From assembly GCA_900110595.1 (NCBI GenBank), contig FOEZ01000005.1:1-64000 (forward strand): a stretch of DNA of 64,000 bases. Direction: 5' to 3'. Origin of the DNA: Arthrobacter sp. OV608. Its GTDB lineage: Bacteria > Actinomycetota > Actinomycetes > Actinomycetales > Micrococcaceae. Position numbers and translations under genes: made by a program. Shown here piece after piece: positions 35,762 through 45,689 of this stretch (position 1 is its first letter; the number at the start of each line of letters is the position of its first letter). A model generated the notes under the pieces. That model searched no databases. It saw nothing but the letters and a program-made list of their open reading frames with translations, and was not told the DNA's origin.

Positions 35762-37869
35762 TTTGCGTCCTCCTTTCGGTGGCTGGCCCAGTAGTGGTCC
35801 GAATCCCCGCCCACGGCGGTGAGGACCAGCTGCTGGTTCGGATCGGCGTCACGGCGCAGGGAGCGGGGTGCGAAGCGGTCGCCGGGGGCGAAGTCCTGGG
35901 GTGAGGGCACGGTGCCGGGGATCTGGTGCAGGCGGGCGGCGTCGGCTTCGATGGAGAGCACGGCGCCCAGGAGCCCGCGGGTGTATTCGTGCCTGGGGTT
36001 TTGCAGCAGCTCGGACGCCTGGGCGGATTCAACCACCTGGCCGGCGTACATCACGGTGATCCGGTGGGCCAAGGAGGCGACCAGAGCAAGGTCGTGGCTG
36101 ACGAACACCATGGCGAAACCAAGCTGTTCACGGAGCTCGTTGAGGAGGTCCACCACCTGTTTCTGGACGGTCACATCGAGGGCCGTGGTTGGCTCATCTG
36201 CCACCACGATCTTGGGGGAACGCGAGAGCGCCATGGCGATCAGCACGCGCTGGCGTTGCCCGCCGGAGAGCTCATGCGGGTAACTGGCAAGGGTCCGTAC
36301 CGGGTCGAGTTTGACCATTTCCAGCAGCTCGGCCGGGGTCTTTCGCCCGCCGCGCCGGGTCAGCTGGCTCATCTGGTCCTTGATCTTCATGGACGGGTTC
36401 AGCGAGCTGAGCGCGTCCTGGTAAACCATGGCGATCTGTTCCCCCCGGAGTCCCTGGTAGGCCTTGGGGTCGCTGTGACTGGTCTGTGGGTCCAGCAGTT
36501 CCTTGCCGTCGAACTTTATGGAGCCGCTGATCCGTGCCGTCTTGGGCAACAGGCCCATCACGGCGAGGGAGGTGATGGACTTGCCGCAGCCGGATTCGCC
36601 CACCAGGCCCATGGTTTCGCCCTCGCGAACACTGAAGGAGACGTTGTCCACGATGGCGGTGTCACCGAACCTGCCGGGGAACCGAATGGAAAGGTTTTTC
36701 ACCTCCAGGACCGTGCGGGCGTCTGCAGGGACCTGCGGCAAACGGTCCGTCCGCGTGGCTTCAACGGCAGCCAGCAGTTCCAGTTCGCGGTCGAGCAGGA
36801 GGTGCGGATTGGCCGCTGCCACCTTCACATCGGTGAGGACCGCTGACCTGTTGTAGATCTCCTCGTCGACGATTCCTCCGGAAGCGGTACGGACGCCGTC
36901 GAGCTCGTGCTCCTCCACGACGGATGGCTGCGCCACAGAGGTGGCAACCTCAGTGTCCACGGCAGCGCCGGCAACTACGGCTGCCGACCCGTCGTCGTCC
37001 TTTACAGCGGGCGCCTTGCGCAGCCTGGGGTTCACCATGGCGTCGGTCAGACCTTCGGCGAGGATATTCAGTGCCAGCACCGTGAGCAGGATGGTCACGC
37101 CGGCGAAGGTGGTGGCCCACCAGCCGCCGGACAGGACCAGGTTTCGGCCGTAGGAGATCACGTTGCCCCAGGACGGGGCGGGGTCCTGGACGCCGGCGCC
37201 CAGGAAGGACAGGGACGCTTCGAGGATGATGGCGTCGGCGACCATCACGGTGGCGAACACCAGCACCGGGGCCGCGGTATTGCGGACGATGTGCTTGAGG
37301 AGGATGTAGAAGCGGCCGGCGCCGATGACCCGCTCTGCCCGGACGTAGTCCTCACCGTACTGGGCCAGAACGTTGGCGCGGACCACCCTGGCCAGCTGCG
37401 GGGTGTAGATGATGGCGATGGCAACGATGATGGTTGGCACCGAATTGCCGAAGGCTGCCAGCAGCACCGCGGCCAAAGCGATGCCGGGGAAGGCCATCAG
37501 GATGTCCATGAGGCGCATGATGAGCTCGTTGACGGCCTTGCTGGACGTGGCAGCGAGCGAGCCCAGCAGGGCGCCCGCCAACACGGCCAGGCCCACCGCG
37601 CCGAGGCCGATCATCAGCGAGGACTGCGAGCCGTAGAGCAGGCGGGAGAAGATGTCGCGGCCCAGCCGGTCGGTGCCGAAGAAGTGCTCGGCGCCGGGTG
37701 GCGTTGCCGGGAAGAAGGTTTCCAGCGGGTCGTGCGGTGCCAGGACCGGGGCGAAGATGGCGGCGAGGACAATCACCACCAGGAAGGCCAGGGCCAGTCG
37801 GGAGCTCCAGGGCAGGGCCTTGAAGCGGAGTCCGGGGGCGCTCAGACGTTCAGCGAGTTTGCTGCGCAT
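35758..37869 (-). CDS. fused ABC permease-ATPase (DppC-DppD type)
   Basis: A 703-residue fusion. Residues about 1-290 are a DppC-like permease with five to six membrane helices and the start LPWSSRLALAFLVVIVLAAI and EHFFGTDRLGRDIFSRLLYG. A hydrophilic linker of about 90 residues follows. Residues about 390-680 are a DppD-like ATPase with GESGCGKS, LSGGQRQRVLIAMALSR and VVADEPTTALD. Joined channel and motor occur in some sialic-acid-type (Sat) importers. The start lies three bases after the DppB gene. Confidence 0.92.
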   Translation of the reverse strand: MRSKLAERLSAPGLRFKALPWSSRLALAFLVVIVLAAIFAPVLAPHDPLETFFPATPPGAEHFFGTDRLGRDIFSRLLYGSQSSLMIGLGAVGLAVLAGALLGSLAATSSKAVNELIMRLMDILMAFPGIALAAVLLAAFGNSVPTIIVAIAIIYTPQLARVVRANVLAQYGEDYVRAERVIGAGRFYILLKHIVRNTAAPVLVFATVMVADAIILEASLSFLGAGVQDPAPSWGNVISYGRNLVLSGGWWATTFAGVTILLTVLALNILAEGLTDAMVNPRLRKAPAVKDDDGSAAVVAGAAVDTEVATSVAQPSVVEEHELDGVRTASGGIVDEEIYNRSAVLTDVKVAAANPHLLLDRELELLAAVEATRTDRLPQVPADARTVLEVKNLSIRFPGRFGDTAIVDNVSFSVREGETMGLVGESGCGKSITSLAVMGLLPKTARISGSIKFDGKELLDPQTSHSDPKAYQGLRGEQIAMVYQDALSSLNPSMKIKDQMSQLTRRGGRKTPAELLEMVKLDPVRTLASYPHELSGGQRQRVLIAMALSRSPKIVVADEPTTALDVTVQKQVVDLLNELREQLGFAMVFVSHDLALVASLAHRITVMYAGQVVESAQASELLQNPRHEYTRGLLGAVLSIEADAARLHQIPGTVPSPQDFAPGDRFAPRSLRRDADPNQQLVLTAVGGDSDHYWASHRKEDAK

Positions 37870-37872
37870 GGG

Positions 37873-38829
37873 TCACACGGTCCTGATTCGGGGGTTGATG
37901 AGCAGGTAGAGAAGGTCCACGGCGATGTTCACCAGGACGAAGGTGACGGAGATGGTAAGGACCACGCCCTGTACCAGGTTGACGTCCAGGTTGGTGATGC
38001 CGTTGAGGATCAGCTGGCCCATGCCGGGCAGCGCGAAGATCATTTCAATGACGACGGCGCCGCCCAGCAGGTAGCCGACCCGCAGTCCCAGCACGGTCAC
38101 CGGCGTGACCAGTGCGTTGCGGAGCACGTTTTTGGACACGACTTCCCGGTAGGGGACTCCGTTGCCGATGGCGGTCCGGACGTAGTCCCGGTCCAGCTCC
38201 TCCACCATGGAGGTGCGCACGACCCTGATGAGGGAAGCCGATACCGGGATGCCCAGGGCCAGTGCGGGCAGGGCCATGGAGTTGAGCCAGCCGCCCAAGC
38301 CGGACTCCGGGGTGGCGATGCCGCCGGACGGGAACATCGGCGCCGGCCCCAGGGCGAACCACTGGATCAGCAGGATGCCCAGCCAGAACGACGGTGTTGC
38401 CACCGCGGCGATGGAGAAGACGCGTACCAGTTGGTCCTGCCACTTGTCCCGGTACAGGGCACCGATGATGCCGAAGACCAGGGAGACCACGACGGCGATG
38501 ATCACGCCCAGGAAGGTCAGCTGCAGCGTCAGGGGGAACGCTGAGCCGATCATGCTCGCCACGGATTTCGCCGGGGGAGTGGTGACCCCCAGGTCGAACT
38601 GCAGGAGCTTGGCGAGGAAGTGGACGTACTGCAGCAGCAGTGGATCGTTCAGGCCGTTGGCCTGGCGGTACTGCTCTTTGGCTTCCTCGCTTGCCCCTTC
38701 GCCCAGGGCGCTGCTGGCCTGGTCGCCGGGCGCGGCCTGCAGGACGAGGAACACCAGCAGGGTGATGCCCAGGACCATCAGCGGCAGGGCCGCGAGCCTT
38801 CGGCCGAGCAGGCGCAATATCGTGGTCAA
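37873..38829 (-). CDS. ABC transporter permease (DppB type)
   Basis: A 318-residue permease with an N-terminal helix (RRLAALPLMVLGITLLVFLV), five further helices and the EAA-region ALALGIPVSASLIRVVRTSM. It pairs with the permease half of the 703-residue fusion to form the channel. It lies 18 bases after the binding-protein gene on the same strand. Confidence 0.92.
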   Translation of the reverse strand: MTTILRLLGRRLAALPLMVLGITLLVFLVLQAAPGDQASSALGEGASEEAKEQYRQANGLNDPLLLQYVHFLAKLLQFDLGVTTPPAKSVASMIGSAFPLTLQLTFLGVIIAVVVSLVFGIIGALYRDKWQDQLVRVFSIAAVATPSFWLGILLIQWFALGPAPMFPSGGIATPESGLGGWLNSMALPALALGIPVSASLIRVVRTSMVEELDRDYVRTAIGNGVPYREVVSKNVLRNALVTPVTVLGLRVGYLLGGAVVIEMIFALPGMGQLILNGITNLDVNLVQGVVLTISVTFVLVNIAVDLLYLLINPRIRTV

Positions 38830-38847
38830 TGTATTCTCCGGTTTGGG

Positions 38848-40491
38848 CTAGGCGGTGCGGCCCACACCAACGAAGGAAACTCCGGTGGTGGGAAGGGGCT
38901 TGAAGCCGCTGAGCTTTTTTGCATCCCAGGCGCTGGGAAGCTGGCGGTGGAACAGCGGGTAGAGCGGGACCTCATCGGAGACCAGGTCCACGATTTCGCC
39001 GGTGAGTTTCTTGGCGTCTTCCTTGGAGGCCTGGCCGGCCTTGGACATCAGGTTCACGAGCTGGGCGCGTTCGGGGGCATCGCCCCAGAAGGCACGGTTC
39101 TTCATCCAGGTATCGCCGGCGTAGAACCAGCTCAGCAGCAGGTCCGCGTCGTTGCCGAAAACTGAGGGGTCGCCGGGCGCTGCGACCACGGTGTAGTCAC
39201 CCTTGGCAACGCGGTCCGTGTACAGGGCGCCGGACTGGAGGTTCTTCAGGGTGACCTTGACGCCCGGGATCTTATTCCAGGATTCCAGCATCAGCGGTGC
39301 CACGTCCTTGACCCAGGCGGTGTCTGTGGTGAGCAGTTCGAATTCGAGGCTGGTGACGCCGGCTTCCTTGAGCAGTTCCTCGGCCTTCTTCGCGTCGTAG
39401 CCGTAGACGTTCTTGGCCTTGACATAGTCCGGGTGGCCCTCCTGGAAGTAGGAACTGGCCGGTTTGGCGTTGCCGAAAAGTGCCTTCTTGATGATGGAGT
39501 CCTTGTCCAGGCCGTAGTGGAGGGCCTGGCGGACGAGCTTGTTGTTGAAGGGTGCTGCGTTGCAGTTGAACATCATGAAGAGCAGCCCGAAGGACTGGAC
39601 GGATTCAACGGTGGCCTTGGACTTCAGGCCTTCCATGTCCAGGTAGGGGACGTCCTCGATGGCCTGGACGCGGCCGGACTGCATGGCGGTGACGCGGGCC
39701 GCGGCATCGGAGAGCAGCAGCCAGGTCATCCCCTTGGCCAGGGCGGGCATGGGGCCGTTGTAGGCCTGGTTGGCCTCGAAGACGATCTTGTCGTCCTTGG
39801 CCGCGGAGATGAGCTTGTAGGGTCCGGTACCCACAGGCTTGGCGTCGAAGGACTTCAGCTGCTCGGAGCCGGCGGGGAAGTTGGTGAGCGCCTTGGGGAC
39901 GATCTTCACCACGGAAATACGGGGCCCGAAACCGGGGAACGCGTATTTGAGGCTGAATTGCACGGTCTTGGCATCGAGTGCCTTGACCTCCTGGATGAAC
40001 GGTATGAACTGCGAGAACAGCGACTTGTTGGCCGGATCCATCACGCGGGTGAAGGAGAACACCACGTCTTCGGCGGTAACCGGCGTGCCGTCATGGAAGA
40101 CCGCGCCGTCGCGGATGGCCACCTGGTAGGTGGTCTCGTTGACCATCTTGGGGTCGGCGGCGGCCAGCGCGTTGTACGGCTCCCGGGTTGCCGGGTGGAG
40201 CTCGATCAGGCCCTCGAAGATGTGCAGGTTCGCTGCCATCGGAGTGGCGCCGGAGGAGGAGATGGGGTCGAAGCCGGTGGAGAGGGCGTAGGAGATTCCG
40301 GCCTCAATGGTGAGGTCCTTGTTGATCGGCGAGGTGTTGGTGGTGGCGCCCGTAGTGGTGGTGGCCGGCCCGCCGCAGGCAGCAAGGGTGGTGGTGAAGG
40401 CTGCGGCGACACCCATGGCGCCGGTCAGTTTGAGGAAGTTCCGGCGGCTGGCGTCTTTGACCAGCGGCAGGTTCTTGGAGGAGATGTTCAT
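38848..40491 (-). CDS. ABC substrate-binding protein, SBP family 5, Tat-exported lipoprotein
   Basis: A 547-residue binding protein. The N-terminus carries a twin-arginine motif (SRRNFLK, 15-21) followed by a lipobox LAAC with Cys39, so it is predicted to leave folded by the Tat route and be lipid-anchored. The mature part is a typical peptide/nickel-family binding fold ([37 protein letters not shown]). It is the first gene of the minus-strand operon running to nagA. It probably captures free sialic acid or a sialo-glycan piece. Confidence 0.92.
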   Translation of the reverse strand: MNISSKNLPLVKDASRRNFLKLTGAMGVAAAFTTTLAACGGPATTTTGATTNTSPINKDLTIEAGISYALSTGFDPISSSGATPMAANLHIFEGLIELHPATREPYNALAAADPKMVNETTYQVAIRDGAVFHDGTPVTAEDVVFSFTRVMDPANKSLFSQFIPFIQEVKALDAKTVQFSLKYAFPGFGPRISVVKIVPKALTNFPAGSEQLKSFDAKPVGTGPYKLISAAKDDKIVFEANQAYNGPMPALAKGMTWLLLSDAAARVTAMQSGRVQAIEDVPYLDMEGLKSKATVESVQSFGLLFMMFNCNAAPFNNKLVRQALHYGLDKDSIIKKALFGNAKPASSYFQEGHPDYVKAKNVYGYDAKKAEELLKEAGVTSLEFELLTTDTAWVKDVAPLMLESWNKIPGVKVTLKNLQSGALYTDRVAKGDYTVVAAPGDPSVFGNDADLLLSWFYAGDTWMKNRAFWGDAPERAQLVNLMSKAGQASKEDAKKLTGEIVDLVSDEVPLYPLFHRQLPSAWDAKKLSGFKPLPTTGVSFVGVGRTA

Positions 40492-40518
40492 AAAAGCCTC
40501 GCCATTCCAGAAGGTTTA

Positions 40519-40537
40519 TCGGATGTAGGACATCCGA
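40519..40537. promoter_or_regulatory. 19-bp palindromic operator in the nan divergent promoter
   Basis: TCGGATGT-AGG-ACATCCGA is a perfect palindrome with 8-base arms. It lies 27 bases before the binding-protein start on one side and about 150 bases before the DUF4862 start on the other. The form suits a GntR-type dimer; the regulator at 29420 is the obvious candidate. Confidence 0.7.
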
Positions 40538-40690
40538 GCTCGTGATAAAACTGTAAGTGCCATCACAGCCGGGGGTCAAGTGCCGGTGCATCACATGCCG
40601 CGGCTATTGAAGAAAGCGCCCTCGCTTTTCTCCCGGCGCCGCCTTCGTGCGCCCGGTATCGCAGCCGGCCGTCTTCAAAGGAGTTCAACA

Positions 40691-41584
40691 ATGTCCCTGA
40701 TCGTGGGTGCGTATCCCGCCGTGCCGGAAGCGCCGCAGCAACAGCAGTTTTACGCAGGGCTCGGGCGCATCGCCTCCATCCGGGGCCTGGAACTCCCTTA
40801 CGGGCAGTCCGGCGGCAGTGCCTGGCCCGCCGGCGCCCCGGAAGACTGGTCCGCGGTGGTGACCGCCATTCCTGGAACCATGCAGCGCCTCAACCAGGAC
40901 AAGACGTTCGGCCTTGCTTCCACCGACAGCCAGGGCCGGTGGAGGGCGCTGAACTTTGTCTCAGGACTGCGCGATTACGTCCTTCAACTGGCGGGGGAGG
41001 GGCACCCTGTGGAGGCGGTGGAACTGCACTCCGCCCCGCACGGGAGCGCCTCCGCCAAGGCCCTCGAGGAGTCCTTCAAGGAACTGCTCGACTGGGATTG
41101 GGGCGGTACCCCTCTGCTGATCGAGCATTGCGATGCTCCCCGCCCGGGAAGCAAACCCGAGAAGGGATTCCTGACCTTCACCGAGGAAGTGGATGTTATC
41201 CGTTCCGTCCGGGAGCAGGGGTGGGAACAGACCGGAATCATTGTGAACTGGGCCCGGTCCGTCATTGAAACGCGGAACCCGGACACCGCGGTTGACCACC
41301 TGTGCCAGGCCCGGGACGCCGGCGTCCTGGCCGGATTGATGTTCTCCGGCTGCTCACCCACGGACACCGAGTTTGGGTACCCATGGATCGACGCCCACCT
41401 TCCCGCCACTGAGGTGGCCGGAGCCCCACCGAGCTCACTGCTGAACGTCGGCGAAATCCAACGCTGCCTCCACGCCGCTGGCCCGGTTTCCCTGACCGGC
41501 TTCAAGATTGGGCTATCCCGGCACGGGCTCTCTGCCGAGGAGCGTGTCGCCCGGCTGCAGCAGATGTGCGGCCTGATCGAGTAG
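40691..41584 (+). CDS. DUF4862 family protein
   Basis: A 297-residue cytosolic protein starting after AAAGGAGTTCAACA. It resembles DUF4862, an actinobacterial family without known activity. Segments such as VEAVELHSAPHGSASAKALE, GTPLLIEHCDAPRPGSKPEK and TGIIVNWARSVIETRNPDTA, with conserved His, Glu, Asp and Asn at strand ends, suggest a sugar-isomerase or endonuclease-IV-like TIM barrel with a metal site. It is divergent from the sialic acid importer and shares its operator region, so a step in sialic acid handling is likely. This assignment is inference. Confidence 0.8.
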   Translation: MSLIVGAYPAVPEAPQQQQFYAGLGRIASIRGLELPYGQSGGSAWPAGAPEDWSAVVTAIPGTMQRLNQDKTFGLASTDSQGRWRALNFVSGLRDYVLQLAGEGHPVEAVELHSAPHGSASAKALEESFKELLDWDWGGTPLLIEHCDAPRPGSKPEKGFLTFTEEVDVIRSVREQGWEQTGIIVNWARSVIETRNPDTAVDHLCQARDAGVLAGLMFSGCSPTDTEFGYPWIDAHLPATEVAGAPPSSLLNVGEIQRCLHAAGPVSLTGFKIGLSRHGLSAEERVARLQQMCGLIE

Positions 41585-41647
41585 GCACTGGCGCCCGGCC
41601 TGCCAAGGCTCTGTCGCAGCAGCCGGTTTCGGCCATCCCTCGGCCAT

Positions 41648-43359
41648 TTATGGTGAGGACGCGTCCTGGACGCTGACCGCTCCCGTGGCGACGTCGAAGC
41701 TGAAGACCCGGGACCATTGGTGGAAGGACCCGTTCTGCCTTGCCTCGACGGTGTAGGTGACGTCGAATACGGTTCGCTCTGCGTCCTCTTCGGTAACTGT
41801 GTAGGCGGGCGTGAAGTAAAGGGCCTGCGCACCCGGGGAAAGGTCGGTTGCGGGGAAGGCGCCGGCGCCTGGGCCGGTAAGCCGTACCCCGGAAACAGGA
41901 TTGGCCCCGTCGTTCCGTGCCCGTCCGGTGAAAGCAATGATGTCCCCGGCTTTGTAGCCTGCCAGGACTGGGCCGTAATTCAGGTCCTGGGCCTCGCGGG
42001 TGCCAAGGACCTGGACTTTGTCCGCTGAGTAGCCCTGGCCAATCTCCTTCCAGGTCCCGGCGCCCCAGCCGCTCCCGTCCGCGGCCAGGACATGGGACTC
42101 GCCGGCGTCCTGCCACACTTCGGGCAGGCCCGGCGTTATCGACCGGATCTCCATGTCAAAGGCAAGACCGTGCCCCGCCGGAGCCACCGGATGCGCCCCA
42201 CCGTCACCTGCCGCCGGTGTCCGCACGGCAAGCTGATCGCTCAGCTGGCCAGCAGGGACGGAGACAAAAACGATCTCCCGGTATCCCTGCCGCTCGTAAA
42301 GGACGCCAATGTTGCCGTCCGGCAGGCGCGTGGCGGTCGAATACGCGGAACTGTCCGGGCACAGGACCAGCTTCGCCGGCCACGTCGCCCCATTGTCGGG
42401 GGAGAGGCTCAGCACCGTGTTCCGCCGCAGATTGGTGTCGTGGTTGTTCGTGGCCAGGAGCCACGTATCTGTGGCAGGCGTGGCCAGCTGCGGGACGGAG
42501 GGCAGTCCGTCGAACCGGGCAAGGGAGCCGTTGTCGCTGGGGTCCGGCAGGTCCTCGACGGGAACCAGTGAGCTCCAGCTGTGCCCGCCGTCGTTCGAGA
42601 AGGCGGCGAGCCGCCGCGGAGTGGCGCGGCTGTGCAGGAGCAGGCGCCCGTCAGCCAGCGCGGCCACTTTGTTCTCGTTGGGCGCGGCGCCGCCGGGCGC
42701 CGCATCAATAAGTTCTCCCAGGGTCCAGTTGTCCCCGTGGTCATGACTGTAGGCCGAAGCCGCCATGATCCTGCCGCCGCGGAGCACAACGAACTGCTGG
42801 ACCAGGCGGCCCCGGTAGGGTCCCGTGTGGATCTGGATACCCTGCCCGGCGGCTGCGAAAATTCCGTAATCTCCCGGGCGGCCGACCTGCTGCCCTTCAA
42901 TTGGGCCGTGATCCGCCGGTGCTGCCAGGTCGCGCCGTCGTCGTCGGAAAAGCTGAGGTCGCAGTGCTGGATGAAGTCGTCGTCCGGGTCCAGCCCGGTA
43001 GTTGATTCAAAGAAGCCGGCCCGTGTCCCCGCGGCGTGGAAGAGGAAGATCCGGCCCGTTTCTGCATCCACCAGCAGGCTTGGATCCCCGTAACCGTCCA
43101 ACCCGGACCCAGTCCGCACCACTTGCTGCGCGCCCCAGGTCTTCCCGTTGTCGAGGCTCCGGCGCACCAGCAGATCGATGGGGCTGGGCAGGTCGTCGAG
43201 GTTCGGCCGGCCATCGTATGCCGCCAACAGCGTACCCCGACCGGTAACCGCCAGGGCCGGGATGCGGTACTGCCGGTACCCTGCATATCCCCGGACGGCC
43301 AGGACCCGCTCAATAGAAGGGTCGGCGGCTGCAATCGAAGCAGTTACGTAGGATGTCAC
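41648..43359 (-). pseudogene. sialidase (GH33-like) split by a single frameshift
   Basis: The 5' part has the RIP motif (RIPALAV, 32-36) and Asp boxes SLDNGKTW and SDDDGATW. After a frame change it continues GQQVGRPGDYGIFAAAGQGI, SHDHGDNW, SNDGGHSW, SPDNGATW, the YERQGYRE region with a conserved Tyr-Glu, and a C-terminal beta-sandwich domain (RARNDGANPVSGVRLTG) of about 110 residues. The break lies at the GGG complementary to 42893-42895: one added G restores a full protein of about 570 residues. It lacks a signal peptide. It is either a recent null allele or a base-call error. It would release sialic acid for the neighbouring operon. Confidence 0.87.
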
Positions 43360-43734
43360 ATCTTCACTCTACCCAGCTCTGGCTTTGTAACAGCCGATGG
43401 TGCAAGCACAGTGTCGAAACCCAAGGGACAGATAGGCGCAGGGCTACTTGCAGTTTCCCGGCAGTAGTGTTCCTCGCTCTCCAGTATTGGTCCCATGACG
43501 AGGGAAAAACTCATCGGTACTGGGCCCAAAGTCAGATTGGCTACGGCGCGTTGAGTAAGCGTGGCGTTTCCCGTGAGGGCCATGGTTTGAACAGTGAGCA
43601 GCCAATGGCACCTACGCGGCCTTCCGCAGAGTACTAAAAGGACGCGGACGTGTGGCAGGCACCACGTACTGAGTTACCTATGGCAGGTGGTGGTCGAAGC
43701 TAGCGTGGAACAACGCCCTATAACCAGAAGGACC
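43360..43734. other. intergenic, upstream of the HNH lipoprotein gene
   Basis: No gene or clear repeat is seen in these 375 bases apart from the ribosome binding site CAGAAGGACC directly before 43735. Confidence 0.5.
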
Positions 43735-44448
43735 ATGAAGACCACCTGTTCTCCCGCCAAATTCCTGACCGTTGCCACCGCGATGATGCTGGCGGGGTCA
43801 TTAGTAGGTTGCGACGCCGCAGCTAACGCCCTTGAGGATATCGACCGTGCTCCAGGCATCGGCGCCTCGAGCACGGTAGATCCGGCAACTGCCGCCAACG
43901 CCCTCGGCCAGCTCAACAGCATTCCGGTTAAGGGTCGCGCGCCAAAGACCGGTTACACGCGCGATGAGTTTGGACCGGCTTGGGCAGACACGGACCGCAA
44001 CGGCTGCGACACCCGCAACGACATCCTCACCCGAGACTTGACCGACGAGACGTTCAAGCCCGGCACCAACAACTGCGTAGTCATGACTGGAACCCTGGCC
44101 GATAAGTACACCGGCACCACGATTACCTTCACGCGCGGGCAGGACACCAGCTCAGACGTCCAGATCGACCACATCGTCGCCCTTAGCGATGCCTGGCAAA
44201 AGGGCGCCCAGCAGCTCAACACTGACCAGCGCAAGGAACTCGCCAACGACCCGCTGAATCTCATGGCCGCCGACGGCCCCACCAACAGCGCCAAAGGCGA
44301 TAAAGACGCGGCAACGTGGCTTCCGCCGAACAAAGCATTCCGATGCGAATACGTCGCCCGCCAAACTGCCGTTAAGGCCAAATACGGTCTATGGGTCACT
44401 CAAGCCGAGCACGACGCCATCGCGACAATACTGCAGGGCTGCGATTGA
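43735..44448 (+). CDS. secreted lipoprotein with HNH endonuclease domain (DUF1524/GmrSD-like)
   Basis: A 237-residue protein with a signal peptide ending in lipobox LVGC. The HNH part has VQIDHIVALSDAW, the Asn-rich LANDPLNLMAADGPTNSAKG and DAATWLPPNKAFRCEYVARQ. The order D-H...N...K matches secreted actinobacterial nucleases of the DUF1524 type. The product is likely a cell-surface nuclease, used for nutrient DNA or defence. The ATG follows AGAAGGACC; upstream in-frame codons lack a binding site. Confidence 0.9.
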   Translation: MKTTCSPAKFLTVATAMMLAGSLVGCDAAANALEDIDRAPGIGASSTVDPATAANALGQLNSIPVKGRAPKTGYTRDEFGPAWADTDRNGCDTRNDILTRDLTDETFKPGTNNCVVMTGTLADKYTGTTITFTRGQDTSSDVQIDHIVALSDAWQKGAQQLNTDQRKELANDPLNLMAADGPTNSAKGDKDAATWLPPNKAFRCEYVARQTAVKAKYGLWVTQAEHDAIATILQGCD

Positions 44449-44471
44449 TTGCTGCCGGCACTCCCAGCCGC

Positions 44472-45617
44472 CTAAACCGGTTTATACGCACGGCGCTGGC
44501 CGCACTGTTGCAGCCAGTGCTCCACTGACCTCTCCCACAGTCCGGGGTCGGTGTTCCATTCCTGGGTGTGCCGGCCGGCAGGGAACCGGACAAGTGTCAC
44601 GTTGTCCGGGTGGAGTGCGGCGTACTTGGCGCTGACGCTGATCGGTGTGCTCGTGTCGGCGTTGCTGTGCAGGACGAGAACCGGGACTTCGGGCTTCATG
44701 GAGGTGAAGTCGAGGTCATTGAGTTTCAGGGGTTGGTTCAGCCCGGCCAGCCAGTACAGGGGGCCGCGGAGGATCCACAATGCCGTTCCGGACAGAAATA
44801 CGGGAAGTCGTGCCGCCGCCGTGTTGAAGGACAGAGTGCTGTTCCAGTCCAGGACGGGAGCGGTGAGGACAAGTCCGTCGATGCGATCCTTCTGCGGTGA
44901 CGTGTGCGCCGCAGCCAGGGCCATGGCGGCCCCCATTGACCAGCCGGAAAGGATGATGGAGTCCGCTCCGTGACTGGCGGCGTAGTCGATGGCTGCATGG
45001 ACGTCGTCGACCTCAGTGTGACCGAGGTGGTGTTTGCCGTCGGTAGTGGCCGGAGCATCACCGTCACCGGCAAAGGAGATCAGCAGTTGGGTGTATCCGA
45101 GTCGGTGGAATAGCGGGGCGGTCCGAACGCCGGTGGCGCGTCGGCCGCCCAGACCATGGATGTGGATGACCCATCGCCGCGAGTCATCGCCAGGGACAAG
45201 CCATGCCGGCGCCGGCCCCGGTAGCCAAACTTCACTGCTGGGCAATCCTGCCTCCTCAGGTGTCGGGTACGTGTACCCGGACCAGTAACCTGAGGTGCCT
45301 GGCTCCAGAACACCGGAGTAGACCTTCTCCAGAGCACGGGTGACCGTGCCTGCCGCCGGTTGACGGGAGAGGATGCGGCCGATCCTCGCATGGCCTGCCC
45401 GGTTCTCCCAGTAGAGGCTGAAAACGCCGGGGGAGAGGGTGTCCTCGTCTGCGTGCAAGGTCACTGTTGCGTCGTCTGCTGCCAGGATGCGGATCCGCTC
45501 GGGCCGTTCACCTGCAGGGGTGATGAGAGCGCGTGCGATATGGAGGGAAGCGCCCGCTGCAGCAGAAACGATGACTGCCGCGGCGGTGCCGGCCAGGAGA
45601 AGTGCAGCTTTGGTCAC
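44472..45617 (-). CDS. alpha/beta hydrolase with N-terminal membrane anchor
   Basis: A 381-residue protein starting at GTG (45615-45617), with one hydrophobic helix at residues 4-26 (ALLLAGTAAAVIVSAAAG), so it is exported or anchored. The hydrolase core has HIHGLGG as the oxyanion region, GWSMGAAMALA with the nucleophile Ser, SNADTSTP with the acid Asp and GRHTQEWN with the His. The substrate is unknown. It is divergent from the HAD gene, with 72 bases between them. Confidence 0.85.
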   Translation of the reverse strand: MTKAALLLAGTAAAVIVSAAAGASLHIARALITPAGERPERIRILAADDATVTLHADEDTLSPGVFSLYWENRAGHARIGRILSRQPAAGTVTRALEKVYSGVLEPGTSGYWSGYTYPTPEEAGLPSSEVWLPGPAPAWLVPGDDSRRWVIHIHGLGGRRATGVRTAPLFHRLGYTQLLISFAGDGDAPATTDGKHHLGHTEVDDVHAAIDYAASHGADSIILSGWSMGAAMALAAAHTSPQKDRIDGLVLTAPVLDWNSTLSFNTAAARLPVFLSGTALWILRGPLYWLAGLNQPLKLNDLDFTSMKPEVPVLVLHSNADTSTPISVSAKYAALHPDNVTLVRFPAGRHTQEWNTDPGLWERSVEHWLQQCGQRRAYKPV

Positions 45618-45689
45618 GCTGACACTGTAGCGGCGGGGCGGGCACGGGTGTGTGTAGTCAGCAGTATGCCGACCATGTAGCTTGCTCGT

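Noticed and set aside
34103..35794. 563-residue open frame on the plus strand
   Set aside because: It lies antisense to nanA and the importer ATPase, both well supported. Its product is Gly/Val/Asp-rich without any domain, as expected of a high-GC shadow frame.
36907..38544. 545-residue open frame on the plus strand
   Set aside because: Antisense to the permease genes. The protein is full of Gly, His, Gln and Asp repeats from reversed membrane-helix codons and has no recognisable fold.
39433..40545. 370-residue open frame on the plus strand
   Set aside because: Antisense to the Tat-exported binding protein; low-complexity Gly/Val/Glu composition.
43349..43366. GGATGTCACATCT as a second sialic-acid operator
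   Set aside because: It resembles the 40519 palindrome, but the spacer is one base instead of three and it lies across the sialidase start codon. A dimeric regulator is unlikely to accept both spacings.
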